DNA of 5,092 nucleotides, taken from the NCBI GenBank assembly GCA_012518765.1, contig JAAYRN010000100.1, positions 1 through 5,092 of the forward strand, written 5' to 3'. The notes below the pieces were generated by a model. It had not been told where the DNA came from, did no database searches, and saw only the letters and a program-made list of their open reading frames with translations. The DNA is from Bacteroidales bacterium (GTDB lineage: Bacteria > Bacteroidota > Bacteroidia > Bacteroidales > WCHB1-69). Positions 1 to 5,092 of the stretch are shown piece by piece (the stretch's first letter is position 1; each line of letters begins with the position of its first letter). The position numbers were made by a program, and so were the translations under genes.

Positions 1-292
1 CGGGTTCGCCTCCTAATAATATCAGTGAACCTGAAACTATACCACCGCCCAATACTCTATTTATTTCTTCAATACCGGTATCTATACGTTGGGTATGTTC
101 TGTGTTATCAATGTCTTGAATGCGTATGGCTTGGCTTTTTCGCAGTGCGTGTTGTTGTTTGGTCGATGAAGCCGATTGTATTACTTCTTCTACATAGGTG
201 TTCCATTCGCCACAATTTCTGCATTTCCCGACCCAAGTAGCCGATTGTGTACCGCAGTTTTGACAATAAAAAGTAGTTTTTACTTTAGCCAT
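1..292 (-). CDS. radA: DNA repair protein RadA/Sms, N-terminal part (cut by window edge)
   Basis: RadA is a RecA-like, DnaB-type ATPase that drives branch migration of recombination intermediates in the cytoplasm. The 97 complete codons visible here give the family's N-terminal layout. A four-cysteine zinc finger (C10, C13, C24, C27) carries the hallmark WVGKCRNCGEWNT. A linker follows, then the start of the ATPase core (RIDTGIEEINRVLGGGIVSGS) leading into GGEP, the first residues of the RadA Walker A loop (GGxPGxGKST), exactly where the window ends. The ATG at 290-292 is chosen because the zinc finger begins nine residues later, as is usual. The KNRFG motif and Lon-like C-terminal domain must lie outside. 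It follows ferritin on the same strand but is separated by a strong terminator, so it is probably transcribed on its own. The zinc finger plus core start makes the family call firm. Confidence 0.95.
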   Translation of the reverse strand, partial: MAKVKTTFYCQNCGTQSATWVGKCRNCGEWNTYVEEVIQSASSTKQQHALRKSQAIRIQDIDNTEHTQRIDTGIEEINRVLGGGIVSGSLILLGGEP

Positions 293-308
293 GTGTTGTT
301 TTTGTTTG

Positions 309-316
309 CAAAAATA
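309..316 (-). promoter_or_regulatory. Possible -7 promoter box for radA
   Basis: Read on the minus strand this is TATTTTTG, a full match to the Bacteroidota -7 consensus TAnnTTTG, 16 bases before the radA start codon. No TTTG -33 element is seen at the expected distance, which falls inside the ferritin terminator. The T-rich terminator tail makes a chance match plausible. The implied leader is very short. Confidence 0.3.
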
Positions 317-321
317 AATAA

Positions 322-355
322 AAAAGAGAAGTGATTGAGGTTTCACTTCTCTTTT
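322..355 (-). terminator. Rho-independent terminator after ferritin
   Basis: The arms 322-334 (AAAAGAGAAGTGA) and 343-355 (TCACTTCTCTTTT) are perfectly complementary over 13 bp around an 8-base loop. On the minus strand the hairpin begins 21 bases after the ferritin stop codon and is followed by a T-rich tail (TTATTTATTTTTG, 309-321). This is a typical intrinsic terminator and separates ferritin from radA. Confidence 0.88.
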
Positions 356-376
356 GTTGTGTAAAGTACCGTTTTT

Positions 377-856
377 TTATTTTTTTTCGGATACAAATTT
401 ATCGAACAAGGCTAATTTTCCTTTGCAGTTGTTGTAATGGTCTAAGATAGATTGGAATAAATCTTCTTCCTCCTCTTGTTCTTCTATATACCATTGTAGA
501 AATACTTGCGTTCCATAATCTTTTTCTGCAATTGCTAATTCATATAAATCATTTATACATTTGGTAATGTATATTTCATGTTCCATAGCTTTTTCAAATA
601 CATCACGAACATCTTTAAAATCATTATCAACTTCAGGTAGAGGTAAGAGTCTTGCATGTCCACCGCGATAATTGATGTATTTTAATATTTTTTCGGCATG
701 TTCTCTTTCTTCGTTGGTATGGCTGTATAAAAATTTTGCTGCTCCCGGATATGCGTTTGCATCACACCAAGAAGCCATAGCCAAGTAAATACGAGATGCG
801 TGTTCTTCTTCCATAATTTGCTGACTAAGAGCTTTTACGATTTTTTCTGATATCAT
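377..856 (-). CDS. ftnA: Bacterial non-haem ferritin
   Basis: Ferritin oxidises Fe(II) at a di-iron centre and stores it as a ferric mineral inside a 24-subunit cytoplasmic shell. At 159 residues this is slightly shorter than E. coli FtnA but in the same register. The ferroxidase ligands E17, E50, H53, E94 and Q127 are present, together with the third-site acids E49, E126, E129 and E130, and Y24 and W122. The core motifs are EEEHASRIYLAMASWC (helix A), NEEREHAEKI (helix B), and WYIEEQEEEE (helix D). No haem-binding Met of bacterioferritin type was identified, and the E49/E126/E129/E130 cluster argues for FtnA rather than Bfr or Dps. The start at 856 gives the usual MISEKI N-terminus. The gene ends in an A-rich run (EKK) and is followed by a strong terminator, so it is probably monocistronic. 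Iron control is expected, but no Fur-like box was recognised. Confidence 0.96.
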   Translation of the reverse strand: MISEKIVKALSQQIMEEEHASRIYLAMASWCDANAYPGAAKFLYSHTNEEREHAEKILKYINYRGGHARLLPLPEVDNDFKDVRDVFEKAMEHEIYITKCINDLYELAIAEKDYGTQVFLQWYIEEQEEEEDLFQSILDHYNNCKGKLALFDKFVSEKK

Positions 857-878
857 TTTAATATGTTTTTAATGGTTA

Positions 879-910
879 AATATTTAGTTTCAATTTTATA
901 AGACAACAAA
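879..910 (-). promoter_or_regulatory. Weak candidate promoter for ferritin
   Basis: On the minus strand, TTTG (907-910) is separated by 20 bases from TAAATATT (879-886). The spacing suits a Bacteroidota -33/-7 pair, but the -7 element matches TAnnTTTG at only four of the six fixed positions. The region is so AT-rich that this could be chance. It ends 22 bases before the ferritin ATG. Confidence 0.25.
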
Positions 911-948
911 TAATTTTACATATTGTTTGAATTACTTGAGTTTTTAGC

Positions 949-1620
949 TTAAAAGCTATAAAATAAACTCCCCGATAAATTGATATCTAAACAATTATAA
1001 TATTTCATTTGCTTTTTCAGTCGCCCGTATTTGCTACTAAGCCCAGCCGAATAACTGTTTTGTAGTGCAAAATAAAAGTTTTTATAAATGGGAAACTCCA
1101 TACCTAAATTAATTTTTGCTCCTATGTAGGCACCGCTTATATCGCCGTTATTTTTTTCGTCTACCTTGATTTTTTCTTTATTTTCAACACGTATACCTTT
1201 GGCTTTTGTAGTTAAAACATATTCAAATACAGGTCCTCCACTGAAAATAAAACGTATGGAATTACCTACAACCAATTCGGGAAATATGTAAATGTGTAGC
1301 ACGTCTATGTCGTAATTTATGCCTGTGGGTATGGTGTCGTTGTTGCGTCTGTCTTCGTAGTAAAAATAGGCTGATTGTCGTTTCCATTCCCATTGAGTGC
1401 CTATTCTCATGTTTTCTTTTTTGTTGGGAATGTTCAATTTATAGTTTGCATTTACCAAAAAAGAATTGTGGGGACGAAAAAGGGTGTAATAGGTCGATTT
1501 GGGTTGACTACAATAAAAAATAGATTGATTATAACCACCTCCTAAGCCTATGTGATGTTGTGCCAGAGAGGAAAATATAAAGCAGCAAAAAGTAACTATG
1601 CACGCAATTATTTTTTCCAT
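949..1620 (-). CDS. Exported outer-membrane beta-barrel-like protein, function unknown
   Basis: I do not recognise a named family. The 223-residue product starts with a signal peptide: Lys3, then a hydrophobic stretch (IIACIVTFCCFIF) and a likely cleavage site after SSLA at residue 20, or after Q21. The mature part alternates polar and aromatic/hydrophobic residues in strand-like blocks, such as HHIGLGGGYNQSIFY, MRIGTQWEWK, IRFIFSGGPVFEY, GAYIGAKINLGMEF and FYFALQNSYSAGL. It ends in LSGSLFYSF with a terminal Phe, the usual outer-membrane insertion signal. A small porin-like barrel of 8-10 strands is the simplest reading. It is the last gene of the peroxidase/adenosyltransferase operon. Its ATG lies 13 bases inside the preceding gene, in another frame, so translational coupling is likely. 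The location is well supported; no transport role can be assigned. Confidence 0.75.
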   Translation of the reverse strand: MEKIIACIVTFCCFIFSSLAQHHIGLGGGYNQSIFYCSQPKSTYYTLFRPHNSFLVNANYKLNIPNKKENMRIGTQWEWKRQSAYFYYEDRRNNDTIPTGINYDIDVLHIYIFPELVVGNSIRFIFSGGPVFEYVLTTKAKGIRVENKEKIKVDEKNNGDISGAYIGAKINLGMEFPIYKNFYFALQNSYSAGLSSKYGRLKKQMKYYNCLDINLSGSLFYSF

Positions 1621-2153
1621 GTATTTTCTTTTACATTTAATAAAAAAGTTACATAACGAAATAAAGTAAATAAGTAATCGGATAAGCGATTGATGTACAT
1701 AGAAATAGACTCATCAAGGTCGTGTTGTTTGCTCATGCTTATTAGTTTTCTTTCGGCTCTTCGGCAAATACAACGAGCTATGTAGCATTGCGATGCGGTG
1801 GGATGCCCTCCAGGAATTAAAAAATAGGTTTGCGGACTTAGTTGCGATTGCATGTCATCAATTTTTTGTTCTAAAAAATTAATATCTTCTGTATCAATAT
1901 TTTTCAAATTAACGGGACATGCCTTTTCCTTATCTACGGCTAAGAGTGCCTGCATGTTAAATAAAGTATGTTGTATATGCAGTAAATCCGTTTTTATACT
2001 ATCATTTTCAATGAGGTCTCTTAGTAAACCTATATGAGCATTTAGTTCATCTACAGTTCCATAAGCTATTACTCTAAGGTCATCTTTAGGTACTCGTGTA
2101 CCATTGAGAAGGGAGGTAGTCCCTTGGTCTCCTTGTTTGGTGTATATCTTCAT
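1608..2153 (-). CDS. Cob(I)alamin adenosyltransferase, PduO/MMAB type
   Basis: The enzyme transfers the adenosyl group of ATP to cob(I)alamin, making adenosylcobalamin for B12-dependent mutases and dehydratases in the cytoplasm. At 181 residues it has all three family motifs. The N-terminal ATP-binding motif is YTKQGDQGTTSLLNGTRVPK (residues 4-23), followed by YGTVDELNAHIGL. The central motif is IPGGHPTASQCYIARCICRRAER (113-135), in which R127, R131, R132 and E134 match human MMAB R186, R190, R191 and E193. The C-terminal motif is NRLSDYLFTLFR (155-166). The start at 2153 puts the ATP motif at residue 4, as expected. Its ATG shares one base with the peroxidase stop codon (TAATG), and its 3' end overlaps the barrel gene by 13 bases. 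It was named cobO or pduO in different genomes; no B12 biosynthesis or B12-enzyme gene lies nearby in the window. Confidence 0.95.
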   Translation of the reverse strand: MKIYTKQGDQGTTSLLNGTRVPKDDLRVIAYGTVDELNAHIGLLRDLIENDSIKTDLLHIQHTLFNMQALLAVDKEKACPVNLKNIDTEDINFLEQKIDDMQSQLSPQTYFLIPGGHPTASQCYIARCICRRAERKLISMSKQHDLDESISMYINRLSDYLFTLFRYVTFLLNVKENTWKK

Positions 2154-3307
2154 TATGGTAGGTTGTCAGGTTTTGAAAATTCGGGATTATTTAAAAACTC
2201 GTGGTCGGTAAGGGATAGTAAAAAGGCTTTAAGTTGTCGTTTTTGTCTGGGAGTCAACATGGCTCCTCCATCGGCTATTTTATGCATCAGGGGATGTACG
2301 TAAGGCGTGTAATGTAAACCTTCGCTGTAGAAATCAATCACTTCGTCTAAGGTTTTGAATCGTCCGTCAAACATATAAGGTGCTGTAACCTCTATATTTC
2401 TTAGGGTAGGGGCACGAAAAGCTCCTATGTCGCTTGGGTTTTGGGTAACGGAATACCTATCCTGAAGATTGGTGAAAACACTATCTAAAGCATTGTTATA
2501 AAAATCGTTGGTTGTCATGAGTAAATTACCATCGCTGCCGTGGCAATGGAAACAATCGGCTCCTTCTTCGGTGGTAAACAATACAAAACCAGCTAATTCA
2601 TCGGGTGAAAGTTGTTCTATGCCTCGTATATAGCGGTCAAATTTTGAATTTCCCGAAATCAGGGTTCGCATAAATTGCGCTATGGCTTTTTGTATACGTT
2701 CAATAGTAACTTCTTCGGTGCCAAAAGCAGCCTTGAACATGGGCGGATAGATACTGATGTTTTCAATAGTTTTTACGGCTCTTTCGGGAGTGCTAAACAT
2801 TTCGTCTTCGGCTACAATTGCCATTAAAACAATATCTTCAATGTTTCGCATTTGAGGATTTGGATGTTCGTTGTATACACTTCCATTCCAAAAATATCCT
2901 TTGTTGTTGAATACTAAATTAATAAGTGGCAACATGCTGTGTGTGGTGTGTTTACCTTTGATGCCGTAAGGATGACCGTCAGTGTATTTGGGATGGTCTA
3001 ATCCACATTCAAAACCATATTCTTGTATGTGGCAAGTAGCACAGCTCATTAAGGAGTCGGGATTGTCGCCGCTATAACCCCGCAAACGCCCATCGTAAAA
3101 AAGATAACGTCCTAATTTAACGCCTTCTACCGTCATGGGATTATCATCAGGGATATTGAGTAGGGTGGGGAAGTATTTGGGGATTTGTAATTCGTAAGGT
3201 GTTGCCTTAAATTCCTCAGAAGGTGTGGGTGGATTGCACGATAGCGTGGAAACTATGAGCACCAAAATCATAAATAACTTACTTATATATCTACTAACAA
3301 ACAGCAT
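2153..3307 (-). CDS. Di-haem cytochrome c peroxidase (CCP/MauG family) lipoprotein
   Basis: Members of this family use two c-type haems to reduce hydrogen peroxide to water in the periplasm with electrons from small cytochromes or quinols. A few (MauG) oxidise protein side chains instead. The 384-residue product has a lipoprotein-like signal (MLFVSRYISKLFMILVLIVSTLSC; acylated Cys probably C24). The -3 residue of the lipobox is Thr, which is less common. Haem motifs are C89-A-T-C92-H93 and C252-F-H-C255-H256. The conserved FWNGS (139-143) and FRAPTLRNIEVTAPYMFDGRF (297-317, M312) segments match the family, as does the C-terminal LTPRQKRQLKAFLLSL helix. The start at 3307 gives a charged n-region; M13 is a possible alternative but would leave a poor signal. 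It is the first gene of the operon. No good promoter was seen upstream. The substrate, true peroxide versus MauG-like, cannot be settled from sequence alone. Confidence 0.93.
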   Translation of the reverse strand: MLFVSRYISKLFMILVLIVSTLSCNPPTPSEEFKATPYELQIPKYFPTLLNIPDDNPMTVEGVKLGRYLFYDGRLRGYSGDNPDSLMSCATCHIQEYGFECGLDHPKYTDGHPYGIKGKHTTHSMLPLINLVFNNKGYFWNGSVYNEHPNPQMRNIEDIVLMAIVAEDEMFSTPERAVKTIENISIYPPMFKAAFGTEEVTIERIQKAIAQFMRTLISGNSKFDRYIRGIEQLSPDELAGFVLFTTEEGADCFHCHGSDGNLLMTTNDFYNNALDSVFTNLQDRYSVTQNPSDIGAFRAPTLRNIEVTAPYMFDGRFKTLDEVIDFYSEGLHYTPYVHPLMHKIADGGAMLTPRQKRQLKAFLLSLTDHEFLNNPEFSKPDNLP

Positions 3308-3443
3308 AAACTAAAAAAATACTACTTATAGAAACGTGAATTTTAATAAAATATTATGTAGCAAAATTTTCGCATGATTATATGGAAGTGAGTAAAGAAA
3401 AAATGATTTTTATTGAACTATAATGAAAAATGAGGCGATTATG

Positions 3444-3459
3444 TGAGCTAATCGGCTCA
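3444..3459 (+). promoter_or_regulatory. Operator-like site 1 upstream of fic
   Basis: TGAGCTAATCGGCTCA is an inverted repeat with 5-bp arms (TGAGC/GCTCA) around 6 bases. It sits just upstream of the -7 box and covers where a -33 element would lie. A related copy occurs 44 bases downstream (3488-3503), agreeing at 11 of 16 positions; the downstream half, extended to 11 bases (AT[C/T]GGCTCATA), differs by one base. Binding by the winged helix of the Fic protein itself is inferred, not shown. Confidence 0.5.
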
Positions 3460-3468
3460 TATTTTTTG

Positions 3469-3476
3469 TACTTTTG
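3469..3476 (+). promoter_or_regulatory. -7 promoter box for the fic gene
   Basis: TACTTTTG matches the Bacteroidota -7 consensus TAnnTTTG at every fixed position. Transcription would begin near 3483, leaving a leader of about 35 bases before the fic ATG. No clear TTTG -33 element is present; its expected place is occupied by operator-like site 1. Confidence 0.62.
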
Positions 3477-3487
3477 CACCGAATAAC

Positions 3488-3503
3488 AGAGTCTATTGGC
3501 TCA
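3488..3503 (+). promoter_or_regulatory. Operator-like site 2 in the fic leader
   Basis: AGAGTCTATTGGCTCA is a degenerate version of site 1, with GAG in the left arm and GGCTCA in the right. It lies just after the predicted transcription start and 14 bases before the fic ATG. Together the two sites bracket the -7 box at a 44-base interval, about four helical turns, an arrangement that suits a repressor excluding RNA polymerase. Confidence 0.45.
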
Positions 3504-3517
3504 TAAATGGATGAAAA

Positions 3518-4612
3518 ATGTATAATTGGGAACACAAAGACTGGGCGAATTTTTTTTATAGTGAGCAGATTATCAGTGAATATGCACTGAAATTTGCTGA
3601 GCTTTCAGGTGTGAGTTTGGGCTTGTTTAACACACTCGACAACACAAAACAGCAGGACGAAATTATTGGCTTAATGATTTCAGAAGCCTTAAAAACTTCT
3701 TCTATAGAAGGAGAAATGCTGTCTCGAGAGGACTTAATGTCTTCAATTCGTATGCAATTAGGATTGGAGTTTACAATTAAAAACCTAAAAGATAAGCGGG
3801 TGAAAAATATAGCACAACTTATGGTGAAAGTACGTGAAAATTATGCCGAAAAATTATCGGAAACTATGATAAAAACTTGGCATAAAATTCTATTTAACGA
3901 ATCCGAATATATAAATGCAGGTGTATATCGTACAGGAAAAGAGCCAATGCAAGTTGTTTCTGGAGCTTTTGGGAGAGAAAAAGTGCATTTTAAAGCACCG
4001 CCATCGGATAGTGTAGTGCGAGAAATGAAACAATTTATAAAATGGTATAATGCTTTTGAAACAAAAAATAACATTCAAAAAATAATGGTAAAAACTGCAA
4101 TTACTCATTTGTACTTTGAAACTATTCACCCTTTTGAAGATGGAAACGGCAGAATAGGACGAGCTTTGATAGAAAAATGTTTAGCTGAATCATTTGGTAG
4201 ACAAATGATTTTAAGCGTTTCTACTGCTATTGAAAGTGATAAAAAAAACTATTATAAAGAATTAAACAAAGCCTCGAAAACACTTGAAATCAACGAATGG
4301 ATTGTTTATTTTGCCAAGTTACTTATTGAAGCCCAAGAAAATGCTATTAATGTTATTCGTTTGTCAATTAGAAAAACACAGTTTTTTGATGCCCATAAAA
4401 AAATGCTCAACAGCAGACAAATGAAAGTATTGAAAAAAATGTTTGATAAAGGAGCAGAAGAGTTTAAAGGTGGAATGACTGCCCGAAAATATATTTCCAT
4501 TGCTAAAACCACAAAATCTACTGCCACCCGAGATTTGCAAGAGCTTGTTAAATACAACATTTTTTTACAACAAGGCGAAGGCAGAAGTACGCATTATGTG
4601 TTGAATGTGTAA
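3518..4612 (+). CDS. Fic-domain protein adenylyltransferase with N-terminal inhibitory motif and C-terminal winged helix
   Basis: Fic enzymes transfer AMP (sometimes other nucleotide groups) from NTPs to hydroxyl side chains of target proteins. The 364 residues divide into three parts. The N-terminal part is DUF4172-like, opening with MYNWEHKDWANFFY and carrying the inhibitory motif TSSIEG (60-65; Glu64 would block the ATP gamma-phosphate). The Fic core has a target-binding flap (GVYRTGKEPMQVVSG, 135-149, then VHFKAPP) and an intact catalytic motif HPFEDGNGRIGR (204-215; His204 catalytic). The C-terminal winged helix is at about 295-364 (TARKYISIAKTTKSTATRDL, wing GEGRSTHYVLN). This is a class II, self-inhibited layout, so no separate antitoxin is needed and none is seen. 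The start at 3518 agrees with the conserved W-H-W beginning; nearby upstream ATGs at 3507 and 3511 are out of frame. It is divergent from the peroxidase operon and convergent with the recombinase. The target protein is unknown. Confidence 0.94.
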   Translation: MYNWEHKDWANFFYSEQIISEYALKFAELSGVSLGLFNTLDNTKQQDEIIGLMISEALKTSSIEGEMLSREDLMSSIRMQLGLEFTIKNLKDKRVKNIAQLMVKVRENYAEKLSETMIKTWHKILFNESEYINAGVYRTGKEPMQVVSGAFGREKVHFKAPPSDSVVREMKQFIKWYNAFETKNNIQKIMVKTAITHLYFETIHPFEDGNGRIGRALIEKCLAESFGRQMILSVSTAIESDKKNYYKELNKASKTLEINEWIVYFAKLLIEAQENAINVIRLSIRKTQFFDAHKKMLNSRQMKVLKKMFDKGAEEFKGGMTARKYISIAKTTKSTATRDLQELVKYNIFLQQGEGRSTHYVLNV

Positions 4613-4620
4613 ATGTTGAC

Positions 4621-5092
4621 CTACGTGGTTGTTTTTTGTAGTTTTCCGTTTTTCACAAAAGAGGATACCGTAAGCCTATGTACTCCCAAAATTCGACCGA
4701 TAGCCGAGTAGGAAACTTTTTTATCCAACAATTCCTGAATTTTCTTCTCTTGACCTGTAAGCTTGGTTTTTTTGGATTTGCTACCTTTGGGACGACCCAA
4801 AACAACACCTTCCGCTTTTTTTCTTGCTAAGGCTTCTTTGGTACGTTGTGAAATAAGATTACGTTCTATTTCAGCAGATAAGCCGAATGCAAAAGCTAAA
4901 ACTTTGGAATTTATATCACTACCAAGACGATAATTATCTTTTATTGTCCAAACTTGAATATCTCGATTCATACATTCATTTAGAACGCCCATTATCATTA
5001 ATAAGCTTCGTCCCAAACGAGATAATTCTGAGCAAATAAGAATATCTCCTTTTTTCATTTTCTTTAGTAACTTTCCTAATTCTCTTTCTTTA
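4621..5092 (-). CDS. Serine site-specific recombinase (invertase/resolvase), Mpi-like, N-terminus outside window
   Basis: Serine recombinases cut and rejoin DNA at paired short sites, causing inversion, deletion or integration. The frame is open to the right edge, so the Met at 5058 is internal; 156 residues are visible (11 before that Met, beginning KERELGKLLKK). The body ILICSELSRLGRSLLMIMG contains the two active-site arginines of the SRLGRS motif. The acidic residue found before the first Arg in gamma-delta resolvase is Ser here. Next come VWTIKDNYRLGSDINSKVL, the long dimer helix AFGLSAEIERNLISQRTKEALARKKAEG, the hinge GRPKGSKSKK, and a helix-turn-helix (SYSAIGRILGVHRLTVSSFVKNGKL). The catalytic serine and about 40-50 residues are missing. 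From memory the sequence resembles the Bacteroides Mpi master-invertase group, which flips many promoters. It stops 8 bases from the end of fic, tail to tail. Confidence 0.92.
   Translation of the reverse strand, partial: KERELGKLLKKMKKGDILICSELSRLGRSLLMIMGVLNECMNRDIQVWTIKDNYRLGSDINSKVLAFAFGLSAEIERNLISQRTKEALARKKAEGVVLGRPKGSKSKKTKLTGQEKKIQELLDKKVSYSAIGRILGVHRLTVSSFVKNGKLQKTTT

Noticed and set aside
25..240. Plus-strand open frame of 71 codons
   Set aside because: It is antisense to the clearly recognisable radA N-terminus and has a composition unlike a real protein (strings of Leu, Tyr, Val and Cys).
907..929. AT-rich stem CAAATAAT/ATTGTTTG upstream of ferritin
   Set aside because: It is an 8-bp, nearly all A-T stem with a wobble pair and no T-tract; it is expected by chance in such sequence.
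945..958. Palindrome TAGCTTAAAAGCTA at the end of the barrel gene as a terminator
   Set aside because: The stem is only 5-6 bp with a 2-4 base loop, and the minus-strand sequence after it is A-rich rather than T-rich.
1852..2037. Plus-strand open frame of 61 codons
   Set aside because: It lies antisense within the well-supported adenosyltransferase and shows no domain.
3419..3424. TATAAT as a -10 box
   Set aside because: There is no -35 partner, and the other promoter evidence is of the Bacteroidota type; chance is likely in AT-rich DNA.
3841..4560. Three minus-strand open frames (3841-4074, 3890-4129, 4306-4560)
   Set aside because: All lie antisense within the fic gene, whose conserved motifs span the same bases; none has recognisable features.
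3518..4612. Fic as part of a two-gene toxin-antitoxin module
   Set aside because: The inhibitory motif is inside the same protein (TSSIEG, 60-65), and no small antitoxin gene lies on either side.
4617..4637. Possible plus-strand terminator after fic (TGACC/GGTTG followed by six T)
   Set aside because: Only three Watson-Crick pairs plus two wobbles, too weak to call, although the T-tract position is suitable.
5058..5058. Met at 5056-5058 as start of the recombinase
   Set aside because: The frame stays open to the window edge, and the extra residues (KERELGKLLKK) fit the family region just before the active-site arginines, so the gene starts outside.

Overview
The window looks like chromosomal DNA from a member of the Bacteroidota, probably Bacteroidales. 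The evidence is the AT-rich sequence, promoters that fit the Bacteroidota -7 box (TAnnTTTG) better than an E. coli-type pair, the lack of clear Shine-Dalgarno sites, and a serine recombinase resembling the Bacteroides fragilis Mpi master-invertase group. This placement is inference from gene content. No rRNA, tRNA, CRISPR array or complete insertion sequence is visible, and no gene-free stretch exceeds 300 bases.

Right to left on the minus strand, the left two thirds hold housekeeping and stress genes. A three-gene operon comes first: a lipoprotein di-haem cytochrome c peroxidase (2153-3307), a PduO/MMAB-type cob(I)alamin adenosyltransferase (1608-2153) and a small exported outer-membrane-barrel-like protein (949-1620). 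Its genes overlap by 1 and 13 bases, so translation is probably coupled. Next comes a bacterial ferritin (377-856) with every ferroxidase residue in E. coli FtnA register, ending in a strong 13-bp-stem terminator (322-355). The 5' part of radA (1-292) then runs off the left edge at its Walker A motif. Peroxidase and ferritin are both iron/peroxide-handling functions, but they do not appear to share a transcript.

The right third is accessory in character. On the plus strand, a Fic-domain AMP-transferase (3518-4612) has an intact catalytic motif, a built-in N-terminal inhibitory motif and a C-terminal winged helix. Its promoter has a good -7 box flanked by two copies of a GAG...GGCTCA site 44 bases apart, which suggests autoregulation. 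Only 8 bases beyond it, facing it, lies the C-terminal three quarters of an Mpi-like serine recombinase (4621-5092), cut by the right edge before its catalytic serine.

I do not see a clearly new multi-gene system. The best leads are the paired operator around the fic promoter, the unusual peroxidase/adenosyltransferase/barrel operon, and the nearby invertase, whose target sites would lie outside this window.
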